Positions 32,999-41,913 of a stretch of DNA of 64,000 nucleotides are shown here, piece after piece. The stretch comes from JBMYTN01 sp049604415 (GTDB lineage: Bacteria > Pseudomonadota > Alphaproteobacteria > Rhodospirillales > Rhodospirillaceae), in contig JBMYTN010000008.1 of the NCBI GenBank assembly GCA_049604415.1, forward strand, positions 65,821 to 129,820. Direction: 5' to 3'. The position numbers and the translations under genes are program-made. A model generated the notes under the pieces. It was not told where the DNA came from, searched no databases, and saw only the letters and a list, made by a program, of their open reading frames with translations. Positions within the stretch are counted from its first letter, which is position 1. Each line of letters starts with the position of its first letter.

Positions 32999-34543
32999 TC
33001 ACCGCGCCAGCGCCAGCAAGGCCGTGACATCCAAATGGGCCTCCAAATGGTCGGCCAAGCGGTCCAACGCCGCCTCGACCCCAGCCTCGTAAGATAATCC
33101 GGTTTCAGAACGGTTTGGCTTCAGGCCCCGCAAAAACCCAGCCCGGAAGTCGTCTTCGGCAAACAGGCCATGGAGATAGCAGCCCCGAACCCGGCCATCG
33201 GCGCTGGCAGCACTGCCTATGCCAAGCCAGGCTCGGTCCTGATCGGGCCCGATAGTGCGGCCCATATGCATTTCATAGCCCCGGACCCGCTGGCCCGAGT
33301 CGGCCTCAATCCGCTCTGCTTCTTTCAGCACCTTTGGGCCGCTCATCACCGTATGCACATCCAACAGGCCCAGGCCGTCGGCTCCGCCGGGCGGTCCTTC
33401 AACCCCGTCTGGGTCTTCGATCCGGCTTCCCAACATTTGGTAGCCAGCGCAAATCCCCAGCACTTTGCCGCCGCGTCGGCAATGGGCGGCCACATCCACA
33501 TCCCACCCTTCTGCGCGGAGCACCGCCAGATCGGCAATGGTCGCCTTGGAGCCGGGCAGGATGACCAAGTCCGCATCGCCGGGCAAAGGCTGTCCGCGCT
33601 CAACAAAGCGGAGATCCACATCCGGCTCGGCAATCAAAGGATCGAAATCGTCAAAATTGGCCAGCCGCGACAGCCGGGGCACTGCGATTCGAATCCGATG
33701 CGGATCCGCGACACCATTGCTGCCCCCGGCACCGCGCTGTTTTAGGGATTGGTCCAAGGCCATGCCGTCTTCGGCGGGCAGTTTGGCGGCCTGCGGGGTG
33801 AAGGGCACAATGCCAAGAGATTGCCAGCCGGTGCGCGTGGTGATGATCTGCAACCCGTCTTCAAACAAGCTCGGGTCACCGCGAAATTTGTTGATAATAT
33901 AAGCTTTGATACGGGATCGTTCTGAGTCCGGCAGCAGGGCATGGGTTCCAACCAGCGCGGCGATCACCCCACCCCGATCAATATCGCCAATCAGAGCGAC
34001 GGGCAGATCCACCGCCTCGGCAAAGCCCATATTGGCGATGTCCCCGGCGCGCAAATTGACCTCTGCCGGGCTGCCTGCCCCTTCGACCAGGATGAGATCC
34101 ACCTCAGCCGCCAAGGTTCGGTAGCTCTCGACCACTTCGGGCAGCAATTTGGGTTTCAAATGCCGGTAATCCCGGGCAGTGGCATTGCCCCAGACCGCGC
34201 CCCGCACCACCACTTGGGACCCGACATCGCTTTGCGGCTTCAGAAGCACCGGGTTCATCAGGCTGTGCGGCGCAACGCCACAGGCCCGGGCCTGCAGGGC
34301 TTGGGCGCGGCCAATTTCCCCGCCATCCAGGGTGACGGCGGCATTGTTGGACATATTTTGCGGTTTAAAGGGCCGGACTGTGAGGCCCCGACGTCTTGCG
34401 GCCCGGCAGAGCCCGGCAACCAGCAGCGACTTCCCAACATCGGACCCGGTGCCCATCAGCATCAAGCCCTTAGCGGGTCCTTGGGCCTGACCCTGGGTCC
34501 GATCCTCGGCCGGACCCGGATCTGGAGCGCTGGTTCCGGTCAC
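32999..34543 (-). CDS. cobQ: Cobyric acid synthase
   Basis: Amidates adenosylcobyrinic acid a,c-diamide at positions b, d, e and g using glutamine and ATP. 514 aa. The N-terminal DTBS-like ATPase domain starts LMLMGTGSDVGKSLLVAGLC (P-loop) with KPQNMSNNAAVT; the C-terminal class I glutaminase-like domain has GKVLGICAGYQMLG (catalytic Cys) and ends with GCYLHGLF (His). Stop of the SYLF gene is 10 bp upstream, so they may be cotranscribed. Confidence 0.97.
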   Translation of the reverse strand: MTGTSAPDPGPAEDRTQGQAQGPAKGLMLMGTGSDVGKSLLVAGLCRAARRRGLTVRPFKPQNMSNNAAVTLDGGEIGRAQALQARACGVAPHSLMNPVLLKPQSDVGSQVVVRGAVWGNATARDYRHLKPKLLPEVVESYRTLAAEVDLILVEGAGSPAEVNLRAGDIANMGFAEAVDLPVALIGDIDRGGVIAALVGTHALLPDSERSRIKAYIINKFRGDPSLFEDGLQIITTRTGWQSLGIVPFTPQAAKLPAEDGMALDQSLKQRGAGGSNGVADPHRIRIAVPRLSRLANFDDFDPLIAEPDVDLRFVERGQPLPGDADLVILPGSKATIADLAVLRAEGWDVDVAAHCRRGGKVLGICAGYQMLGSRIEDPDGVEGPPGGADGLGLLDVHTVMSGPKVLKEAERIEADSGQRVRGYEMHMGRTIGPDQDRAWLGIGSAASADGRVRGCYLHGLFAEDDFRAGFLRGLKPNRSETGLSYEAGVEAALDRLADHLEAHLDVTALLALAR

Positions 34544-34553
34544 ACTGCAGCCC

Positions 34554-35279
34554 TCATTGGGCCAGGGCGTTTTTCAGCCGAAACACATCGGGATGGGAGG
34601 TTTCCCGGTTGAGCAAAATGCCCTCTGGCGTCACCGTGAAGCCATAAAAGGCGTAGTTCCAGGCATCGCGGGGCTCAATGGAGGTGCCTTCCAGTCCGGC
34701 CCCGCCAAACAAACCGACATTATGCGAGAACGCATAGAGATCCTCACCAACATCGCTGGTGGTCGAGGCATCGGCCCCGGCCCCGATCAGGCCGAAGGTC
34801 AAATTCACATTGGCCCCACCCTTGAAGCCATCATTCATCACCGCATTCAGACCTTCATCGGTCATGATCACAATGACGGTTTCGGCATTTTGCATCCCCA
34901 ATTGCAGGCCGACCGAGCCGGAGGTCAGCCGATAAAACGCCGGATCGGAAAAAAAGCCGTCCGGTCCGCGCACCAGCAAAACCCCATTGCCATAGGATCC
35001 GCCGATGATCACCCCGGCCTTATAAAAATCCGGCACAACCAAAACCGCACGGCTGTCTTTGATCAACCCAGAGAGGGACTCCGAAAACCCCGCTTCCGAA
35101 AGCAGGCGGGTCACCGTGGCTTCGGCGGAGTGGATCACGGCACGGGCTTCGCGCAGGCTTTCTTCCTGGCTCTGGGCTTGGGCCACCGATATACCGCCGG
35201 TGATCAGGGGCTGAGCAATAACAACACCGGCGGCAAGCAGCCCGGCGGTCAGGACCCGGGACATCGCGGAACGCATCAT
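34554..35279 (-). CDS. SYLF-domain (Ysc84-like) secreted lipid-binding protein
   Basis: 241 aa from ATG 35279. Sec signal peptide (RVLTAGLLAAGVVIAQPLIT… AQAQS), then a SYLF domain: SEAGFSESLSGLIKDSRAVL, VVPDFYKAGVIIGGSYGNGV, LVRGPDGFFSDPAFYRLTSG, and GLIGAGADASTTSDVGEDLY. SYLF domains bind phosphoinositides in eukaryotes; bacterial members are periplasmic with unclear roles. A longer frame starts at 35339, but an AT-rich inverted repeat at 35346-35365 looks like its promoter/operator, leaving the inner ATG (GAGG nearby) as the likely start. Unrelated in function to its cob neighbours. Confidence 0.88.
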   Translation of the reverse strand: MMRSAMSRVLTAGLLAAGVVIAQPLITGGISVAQAQSQEESLREARAVIHSAEATVTRLLSEAGFSESLSGLIKDSRAVLVVPDFYKAGVIIGGSYGNGVLLVRGPDGFFSDPAFYRLTSGSVGLQLGMQNAETVIVIMTDEGLNAVMNDGFKGGANVNLTFGLIGAGADASTTSDVGEDLYAFSHNVGLFGGAGLEGTSIEPRDAWNYAFYGFTVTPEGILLNRETSHPDVFRLKNALAQ

Positions 35280-35345
35280 GGAGGCCTCATCAGAGCGGGG
35301 AGTCAGCGCCGGGGTCGACGCCAAAATAGGGTTCTTCATCCCGCA

Positions 35346-35365
35346 CCATACTATAATTAGTATGG
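35346..35365 (-). promoter_or_regulatory. AT-rich inverted repeat upstream of the SYLF gene
   Basis: Perfect 8-bp arms CCATACTA / TAGTATGG around TAAT. On the minus strand it includes TATAGT, a possible -10 element about 67-80 bp before the inner ATG. Could be a promoter overlapped by a repressor site. Confidence 0.35.
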
Positions 35366-35402
35366 CAGGCCTATGGCAGGAACAAGGCCAAGGGGGTTTG
35401 AG

Positions 35403-36035
35403 TTAAAATTCCACCCCGGCCTGGGCCTTGATCCCGGCGCGGAAGGGATGTTTCAGCATCTTCATTTCCGTAACCAGATCGGCCTGCTCAATCAAGGCCT
35501 CAGCCGCGTTGCGCCCGGTAAGCACCACATGCTGATCCACAGGCCGGTCAGCGAGGGCTTCGAGCACCTCTTCCACCGAGAGATAGCCATAACGCAGCAC
35601 CACATTGATCTCGTCAAGCACCAGCATGCGGATGTCCGGATCGGCCATCCACAGCTTGGCTTGGTCAAAGGCGGCTTTGGCAGCGGCAATGTCGCGCTCG
35701 CGATCCTGGGTCTCCCAGGTAAAGCCCTCGCCCATGGCTTTGACGGTGACCAGATCGGGAAAGCGGGACAGCACATCGCGCTCGGCGGTATCCATCGCCC
35801 CTTTTATGAACTGCACCACACCAACCTTGAAGCCATGGCCGATGCAGCGCAGGACCATGCCAAAAGCGGCGGTGGATTTGCCCTTGCCCGGGCCGGTATG
35901 GACGATGATCAGGCCTTTTTCATCGGTCTTCCCGGCCATCATCCGGTCCCGTGCCGCCTTTTTTTTCGCCATTTTGGCCTTATGGCGCTCCAGATCAGCG
36001 GCGTCTTCGGTCTCGGATCCATCGGTCGGGGTCAT
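35403..36035 (-). CDS. cobO: Cob(I)yrinic acid a,c-diamide adenosyltransferase
   Basis: Transfers the 5'-deoxyadenosyl group from ATP to Co(I) of the corrinoid. 210 aa. CobA/CobO-type P-loop IVHTGPGKGKSTAAFGMVLR, with later VGVVQFIKGAMDTAERDVL, MLVLDEINVVLRYGYL and LTGRNAAEALIEQADLVTEM all typical. The N-terminus is a charged stretch. Its ATG overlaps the cobN stop (ATGA), so the two are translated together. Confidence 0.97.
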   Translation of the reverse strand: MTPTDGSETEDAADLERHKAKMAKKKAARDRMMAGKTDEKGLIIVHTGPGKGKSTAAFGMVLRCIGHGFKVGVVQFIKGAMDTAERDVLSRFPDLVTVKAMGEGFTWETQDRERDIAAAKAAFDQAKLWMADPDIRMLVLDEINVVLRYGYLSVEEVLEALADRPVDQHVVLTGRNAAEALIEQADLVTEMKMLKHPFRAGIKAQAGVEF

Positions 36036-39000
36036 GGCAGCACAGTCTCCGGTTTGGCGGCAGGCGGGGCGGGATCACCAGCGTGCGCGGCGGGATCATC
36101 CGTCTGGCCCAGGGCCAGGATCTGTTCGAGCAGCGCATGGGTGTCATTGCGTCGGGTCCGCCACAGCGCCCGGTCCAAAGCCTCCTGCAGACGTTCGGCC
36201 ATCTCCCGCAAGGCATCCGGATTGTGGGCCTGCAGGAAATCGCGCACCTCCTGATCCCCCAGATAGGCTTGGCAGACCAGATCGAACTGGTGATCTTTGA
36301 CCGCACGCGCCGTGGCGGCGAAAGCAAACAGGTAATCAACCGTGGCCGCCATTTCAAAGGCACCCTTATAGCCATGGCGCATCACGCCCTGGATCCATTT
36401 CGGATTGACCACCCGGGCGCGGACCACCCGGGCGATTTCCTCCTCCAGAGTCCGGATCTTTGGATTGTCCGGGCGGGAGGTATCGCCGTGATACACCGCC
36501 GGGGCCTGACCGGAGAGCACCCGGACCGCCGCCGCCGCCCCGCCTTCGAACTGGTAATAATCATCGGAATCCAGCAGGTCATGCTCGCGATTGTCCTGGT
36601 TTTGGATCACCGCATCGGCCAGGGACAAGCGCCGCTCAAACACCCCATGGGCCGGGCTGCCCGCCATGCCGCCGGTCGCCGCGTTTTGGCCTGGATTGGG
36701 GCCTGTTCCAGCACCAATGCCTGCGCCGGAGGATCCTTCCGCCACGGTGCCACCGCCATAGGCCCAGCCGCCCCAGCGCACATAGGCCCGGGCCAGATCC
36801 GCATCGGTTTCCCAGCCACGCTCGTCAATCAGCGCCTGGAGCCCAGCCCCATAGGCCCCGGGCATGGCCCCGAACACCCGGTGACCGGCCTGGCGCACGG
36901 CCTCTTCGGCGGCGACCCCGGCGGCGACAAAAGCATCCGCGTCGGCTCGATGCCGGGCGGCGAGCGGATTGATCTCCGGCGGTTCTTCCAGAGCCGCCAC
37001 CGCCCGGGCGGCTGAATCGACCAAATCCACCAAGCCCGGAAACGCATCCCGGAAAAAACCGGAAATACGCAGGGTCACATCGACCCGGGGCCGATCCAAC
37101 ACCGTGGCGGGCAGGATCTCAAATCCGGTCACCCGGCGGGAGCGCTCATCCCAAGTCGGACGTACCCCCATCAGAGCCAAGGCCTGGGCAATGTCATCGC
37201 CGCCGGTGCGCATATTCGCTGTGCCCCAGGCGGAGATCACCACGGCCCGGGGCCAATCGCCCTGGTCCTGGACATGGCGGGTGACCAACAAGGACGCCGC
37301 TTTCCAGCCCAAGGTCCATGCCGCCGGGGTTGGCAAGGTCCGGGTGTCGACGGAATAAAAATTGCGCCCGGTGGGTAGCACATCCGGGCGGCCTCGGGTC
37401 GGCGCCCCGGACGGGCCGGGCGGGACAAAGCGGCCCGCGAGAGCTGTCAACAGACCACCGGTTTCCGCCGGACCGCAAGCCGCCAAAGCCGGGGCCAAGC
37501 CCTGGGCGATGCCATCCTCCAACACCGCACGGGTTGCGGTCCAGCTCGGATCGGGCAACTGGACCCCGGCGACCAGGCTTTGGGCCAGCAGTTCCAGACG
37601 TTCAATGCTATCGCCTTGGGAGCGCCAGGGATCCGCGCACAGCACGCTATCGGCTAAGAGGGGCGGCCTGGGGCCAAGCCAGGGCGCTGCGGGATCCTCC
37701 ACCGCCAGCGGATCAAACCCCAACTCCAGATCCTGGGCCAGGGCTTGGGTCAGCCCAGCCTGATGGGGAGCGGAACCGCGCGGCAGGCGGGCCAGGGCGC
37801 AGAGCAGATCGGTTTTTTGCGGCCCCTCCGGCGCGCGGCCAAACACATGCAGCCCATCGCGGATCTGCAATTCCTTCAGCTCACAAAGATGATTGTCCAG
37901 CGCCGCCAAGGCCTCGTCATCGGCACTGCTGTCAGCAATGCCCAGATCTTCGAGCAATCCGGCGCTGCGCGACAGACTCAGGATCTCGTCCTTCAGCAAG
38001 GCCAGACGGCGCGGATCCACCGAGGCTGCGTCGTAATATTCGTCGACCAAGGCCTCCAGATCCCGCAACACGCCATAGGTTTCGGCCCGGGTCAGCGGCG
38101 GGGTCAGGTGATCGATGATCACCGCCTGGGCCCGGCGCTTGGCCTGGGTGCCTTCCCCCGGGTCATTGACAATAAAGGGGTAAATATGGGGCATCGGCCC
38201 CAACACCGCCTCCGGGAAACAGGTTTCGGCCAGAGCCAGGGCCTTGCCCGGCAACCATTCCAAATTGCCATGCTTGCCCATATGGATCACCGCATGGGCC
38301 CCGAAGGATTGGCGGATCCAGGCATAGGCCGCCAGATAGCCATGGGGCGGCGGCAAGGCCGGGTCGTGATAGCTGCTGACCGGATCAATATTATAGCCCC
38401 GGGCGGGCTGCACCCCGATCACCAGCTTGCCAAACCGCATCAACGGCAAGGCAAATCCGGCCAGATCGGCGCGGAAAAACGGATCCTCCGCCGGATCCCC
38501 CCAGCGGGCCGTGACCGCCTGAACCACACTCTCAGGCAATTGATCCGCCAGGAAGGCCTGATACTCCGCCAATGGCAAGACCTCTCGGACCACGCGCTGT
38601 GCGGCGGCGTCATGGGCATTGGTCACCCCGGCTTTGACCAATTCAATCAGGGCATCGCCATCGCTGGGCAGCGGGTCCGACCCGAGATCATAATCCGCCT
38701 GCCGCAGGCTGCGCATGACCTCGACTGTGCCTTCCGGGGTATCGAGCCCAACCCCATTGCCCAGCCGTCCATCGCGGTTGGGATAATTGGCCAACAACAG
38801 CGCCACCCGACGGGCGGGCGGCGCGGTCTTGCGCAACCGCGCCCAGGCCATTGCCAACCGGGCGACAAAGGCAATGCGATCAGGACGCGGAGTGTGGCGG
38901 GCCAGGGCAAATTGCAGATGGGGATGGCGTTCGGCGGCCCCTTTGAAGGACACCGCCCGGGACAAGATCCTTCCATCCACCTCGGGCAAGGCCACATTCA

Positions 39001-39979
39001 TCGCAATGTCCCGGGCCGTCAGCCCATTGGGGGCCTCCTCCCACGCCGCTTCCGCCCCGCCGGACAACACCACCTGGAGCACCGGACAGTCAAAGGGCGC
39101 GAAGGGGCCGGGATTGGGCGATCCAGGGGCGGCGACCGCAAAACCGGTGGTGTTCAAAATCACATCGGGTGGATGGGCGGCAAGCTGGGTTTGCAACAGG
39201 GCGACCGCAGCGGGATCCTTCAGAGAGGTCACCGAGAGCGCGAGCACCCGCCCGCCCTCGGCCTCGACGGCGCTGCGCAAAGCTTCGATGGGGGCCAGAT
39301 CACCGGCAAGCACCAGAGCCCGGTAACACATCACGGCAATGGTCGGGACCGGCTCAAGGTTGGGATCCGCTGCAGGCACAGCGCCAATCACGCCAGCGGG
39401 CGGGATCGGCACAGCCCGAGGCAGGTCCGCCAATGCCTGTTCGCCCTCTGTGATCAGCGCATGGGCCAGATCCAGAAAACAGGCCGCATTGTCCGGGCCG
39501 CCTTCGATCCAACAGCTCCACAAGGCCTGCAAACTGCCCGGACCGATCGTGGACAGACGCAACAGCTCCGCATCCGGTTGGGCATCGCCGGGCAGGAAGG
39601 CCAGCATCGGACCATCGCCCTCAACGGCCAGGGCAACCAACTGCTCGACGCCATAGGACCAATAGCTTTTGCCGCCCAACAACCGCACCACCACCAACTT
39701 GGCCTTGGCCGCCATGGTTTCGACCCACAGATCGACACTCATGGGATGGCCCAGCGCCATCAGATTGGCCGCCCGCACAGTGGGGGAGGGGGTCTCACTC
39801 TTGGTGGGATCGCCCTGGTCGCCTTGCCCCGCCGCGATCCGGCGGTCCAGCGCCAGGGCCAAACAGGCCAGCTCCGTATCCGCCGCACTCAGGAACACAA
39901 TGTCGGCGGGGTCCTGCTGCAGATCGATGGCTTCACTGCCATCATCAATGCGTCCGGGCTCGGCGGCGAGAAGATGCAT
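36032..39979 (-). CDS. cobN: Aerobic cobaltochelatase large subunit CobN
   Basis: 1315-aa subunit of the ATP-dependent CobNST chelatase that inserts Co2+ into hydrogenobyrinic acid a,c-diamide in the oxygen-dependent B12 pathway; related to BchH/ChlH. Seen: N-terminus MHLLAAEPGRIDDGSEAIDL, NYPNRDGRLGNGVGLDTPE, GVQPARGYNIDPVSSYHDP, AVIHMGKHGNLEWLPGKALA (metal/porphyrin region), PHIYPFIVNDPGEGTQAKRR, and VNPKWIQGVMRHGYKGAFEM. Length is normal. CobS and CobT are not in the window. Begins 6 bp after the metal transporter gene, so cobalt import/insertion genes are adjacent. Confidence 0.98.
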   Translation of the reverse strand: MHLLAAEPGRIDDGSEAIDLQQDPADIVFLSAADTELACLALALDRRIAAGQGDQGDPTKSETPSPTVRAANLMALGHPMSVDLWVETMAAKAKLVVVRLLGGKSYWSYGVEQLVALAVEGDGPMLAFLPGDAQPDAELLRLSTIGPGSLQALWSCWIEGGPDNAACFLDLAHALITEGEQALADLPRAVPIPPAGVIGAVPAADPNLEPVPTIAVMCYRALVLAGDLAPIEALRSAVEAEGGRVLALSVTSLKDPAAVALLQTQLAAHPPDVILNTTGFAVAAPGSPNPGPFAPFDCPVLQVVLSGGAEAAWEEAPNGLTARDIAMNVALPEVDGRILSRAVSFKGAAERHPHLQFALARHTPRPDRIAFVARLAMAWARLRKTAPPARRVALLLANYPNRDGRLGNGVGLDTPEGTVEVMRSLRQADYDLGSDPLPSDGDALIELVKAGVTNAHDAAAQRVVREVLPLAEYQAFLADQLPESVVQAVTARWGDPAEDPFFRADLAGFALPLMRFGKLVIGVQPARGYNIDPVSSYHDPALPPPHGYLAAYAWIRQSFGAHAVIHMGKHGNLEWLPGKALALAETCFPEAVLGPMPHIYPFIVNDPGEGTQAKRRAQAVIIDHLTPPLTRAETYGVLRDLEALVDEYYDAASVDPRRLALLKDEILSLSRSAGLLEDLGIADSSADDEALAALDNHLCELKELQIRDGLHVFGRAPEGPQKTDLLCALARLPRGSAPHQAGLTQALAQDLELGFDPLAVEDPAAPWLGPRPPLLADSVLCADPWRSQGDSIERLELLAQSLVAGVQLPDPSWTATRAVLEDGIAQGLAPALAACGPAETGGLLTALAGRFVPPGPSGAPTRGRPDVLPTGRNFYSVDTRTLPTPAAWTLGWKAASLLVTRHVQDQGDWPRAVVISAWGTANMRTGGDDIAQALALMGVRPTWDERSRRVTGFEILPATVLDRPRVDVTLRISGFFRDAFPGLVDLVDSAARAVAALEEPPEINPLAARHRADADAFVAAGVAAEEAVRQAGHRVFGAMPGAYGAGLQALIDERGWETDADLARAYVRWGGWAYGGGTVAEGSSGAGIGAGTGPNPGQNAATGGMAGSPAHGVFERRLSLADAVIQNQDNREHDLLDSDDYYQFEGGAAAAVRVLSGQAPAVYHGDTSRPDNPKIRTLEEEIARVVRARVVNPKWIQGVMRHGYKGAFEMAATVDYLFAFAATARAVKDHQFDLVCQAYLGDQEVRDFLQAHNPDALREMAERLQEALDRALWRTRRNDTHALLEQILALGQTDDPAAHAGDPAPPAAKPETVLP

Positions 39980-39985
39980 CCGGGC

Positions 39986-41230
39986 TTATCCCAGCAGAGG
40001 ATGGGCGGGCCGGTCCAGCGCCGCCAAAAACAAGCTGCCGCCGATGAACAGCAAGAACAGGCCACCGGCAACCCGGACCGCCAAACCCGCCCAGATCAGG
40101 GGCAGTTGGGCTTCCCGAGCCAATCCCGCCACCGGGCCGCGCAACAGATGGGTCAGCGAGGCGATGCCCGTCACCGTCAATCCGGTCCCGATGGCCATGG
40201 CAAAGGTGGCCACCACCCCGGCCAGCCACAGGCCCAATCCGGCGGAGACAATCAGCACCATCACCGCCCCGGTGCAAGGCCGCAACCCGACGGCAAAGGC
40301 AACGCCAAACCACTGCGCCCAGGAGGCCCGGCTCTTTTGTTTGCGCTCCAAGGCGTCGAGCAGCTGCGGCGCATCATGGGCATGGCTATGGCCACAGCCG
40401 GGACCATGCACATGACCATGATCGTGATGATGATGCCCATGGTCGTGATGATGCTCCCCATGCGACTCATGGTGATCGAGAGGGTCCGAATATGCGGCCC
40501 TTGAAGAAGTGTACTGGTCAGTGCTCCCTAAAGTGCCCCGAAGAGTGTGATCCTCAATGTTATACCGAGAGCCCTCAGATGTGTGCTGAAGAGTGTTATA
40601 GCAAACACCCTCCAAAGGCTGATGGGTCGACCCTTGAGGCTGGTTTTGCCCCTGCGCGGGCTTGAGCAGGCCAACGGCCCGGCGCAGCGGGCTCCACAAC
40701 AGCCACAGACCGACGAGAGCAATGGCACCATAGCTGGCGGCTTCCAGGCCGCGCTCGGCCACGCCGGTGACCCACAGTGCCCCGAGCCCGAGCACCAAAT
40801 AGGCCCCGCCGACCAGAACCACGGCGGTGACCCCTTGCAAGAAAGCGGAGAACAGGGACAAGCCGACCACCCGTTTCAGACGGGTTTCCTCGGTGGCCGC
40901 ATAGGCCGACACCACCACCTTGCCATGGCCGGGACCGATGGCATGGACCACCCCATAAATGAAACTGCCGATGATCAGCGGCAGGGACAGGCCAACCCCC
41001 AGCCAGTCTTCCGCCCCTTCACGCAGGGCAATCAGGAGGCTGCCTTGCAGCTCCCATTGGGTGGTCTGCACCCAGGCCAGCATGTCGCCATAAAGACCGG
41101 ACACCCCCTCACTATCTTGGGAGGCTCCGGTCAGCAAGACCAATAGACCAAGGCCGCCCAGGGCCACCACCACCAGGGCAGCCAGGGTCCAAACATTGCG
41201 ACGGGTCGTGATCGAGGAGGTTAGGGACAT
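39986..41230 (-). CDS. RcnA/NicO-family nickel-cobalt transporter with His-rich loop
   Basis: 414-aa membrane protein of the NiCoT/RcnA-HupE-like group. Transmembrane segments include IIGSFIYGVVHAIGPGHGKV (the H-A-x-G-P-G-H-G-K motif of this family), VGLSLFSAFLQGVTAVVLVG and GVAFAVGLRPCTGAVMVLIV. A large loop at about 250-285 is extremely His-rich (HHHDHGHHHHDHGHVHG), a metal buffer. Just before it (about 203-243) is an odd stretch rich in Thr/Ser/Tyr with lower GC. Next to cobN, cobalt uptake for B12 is the likeliest role; efflux cannot be excluded. Its start overlaps the DUF1007 gene by 10 bp. Confidence 0.88.
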   Translation of the reverse strand: MSLTSSITTRRNVWTLAALVVVALGGLGLLVLLTGASQDSEGVSGLYGDMLAWVQTTQWELQGSLLIALREGAEDWLGVGLSLPLIIGSFIYGVVHAIGPGHGKVVVSAYAATEETRLKRVVGLSLFSAFLQGVTAVVLVGGAYLVLGLGALWVTGVAERGLEAASYGAIALVGLWLLWSPLRRAVGLLKPAQGQNQPQGSTHQPLEGVCYNTLQHTSEGSRYNIEDHTLRGTLGSTDQYTSSRAAYSDPLDHHESHGEHHHDHGHHHHDHGHVHGPGCGHSHAHDAPQLLDALERKQKSRASWAQWFGVAFAVGLRPCTGAVMVLIVSAGLGLWLAGVVATFAMAIGTGLTVTGIASLTHLLRGPVAGLAREAQLPLIWAGLAVRVAGGLFLLFIGGSLFLAALDRPAHPLLG

Positions 41231-41913
41231 GACAGGATCATAGGCGCGGCGAAGGGAAAGCCAAGGCCCTCTTCGCCCGGGGCCACATCCTGTTCGGGTA
41301 GGTTCATGCCCATGAAAGTTTGCTCCTCCGACAGTCCGGGGGCCGGGGCAAGGGTCAGGCTGCATCCCAGATCCGCCCCCGAGAGACTCAGACCCTTAGG
41401 GTCCGGGGAGATCGCCACATAGAACACCGGATCATAAATCCGCAGGGTTAGGGGCGATCCTTCCAGGACAATGGGGTCTGGGAAGGGCAAACGGTAGCTG
41501 TAAATCAGGCGACCGTTTTCGAACACGCCGGTGAAGTCGGAGACCACGCCGACCTCCTGGCGTTGGTCATCGCGGCGCAGATCCAGATAATAGTTCCATT
41601 CCTCTAAGGCCTCGGCGGCAAAATCGGCCATTTGCGACACCGCATCCGGATCGGGCTGCTCCGGCCCCAGCTTCGGCAATTCTTCAATGGAAAAAAAGCT
41701 GTACAGCTCATCGAAGGTCCAGATGACCTCGACCGCCATCAACTGCGCCCCACCCTGTGGAGATGGAGCGATTTCGGCTTTCAGGGCCAGATCGATGAAC
41801 ACATGGGGGTGGGCCTGGGCGGGGGCGGCCTGGGCGATCCAGAGAGCGGCCACCGCCCCTGTCAAATTTCCGAGACGGGCCAGGAGCCCGCCAAACCCAG
41901 CCTGCCGAGACAT
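41221..41913 (-). CDS. DUF1007 periplasmic protein, partner of the metal transporter
   Basis: 230 aa from ATG 41913. Signal peptide (LTGAVAALWIAQAAPAQAHP) leaves a mature N-terminus HPHVFIDLALKAEI, the DUF1007 hallmark with exposed histidines. The remainder (VEVIWTFDELYSFFS… GVVSDFTGVFENGRLIYSYR… LRIYDPVFYVAI) fits DUF1007, a domain that regularly precedes RcnA/NicO-type transporters. Probably delivers or senses Co/Ni in the periplasm. ATGA overlap with lepA upstream and overlap with the transporter downstream. Confidence 0.9.
   Translation of the reverse strand: MSRQAGFGGLLARLGNLTGAVAALWIAQAAPAQAHPHVFIDLALKAEIAPSPQGGAQLMAVEVIWTFDELYSFFSIEELPKLGPEQPDPDAVSQMADFAAEALEEWNYYLDLRRDDQRQEVGVVSDFTGVFENGRLIYSYRLPFPDPIVLEGSPLTLRIYDPVFYVAISPDPKGLSLSGADLGCSLTLAPAPGLSEEQTFMGMNLPEQDVAPGEEGLGFPFAAPMILSCP

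Noticed and set aside
37745..40504. 919-codon open frame on the plus strand
   Set aside because: It lies opposite cobN; the translation is rich in Gln, His, Gly and Arg without domains. GC-rich codon bias creates such antisense frames.
39980..41240. Cobalamin riboswitch expected near the cob/metal transporter genes
   Set aside because: The genes overlap or nearly touch, and I saw no B12-box-like sequence; none can be claimed without a covariance-model search.
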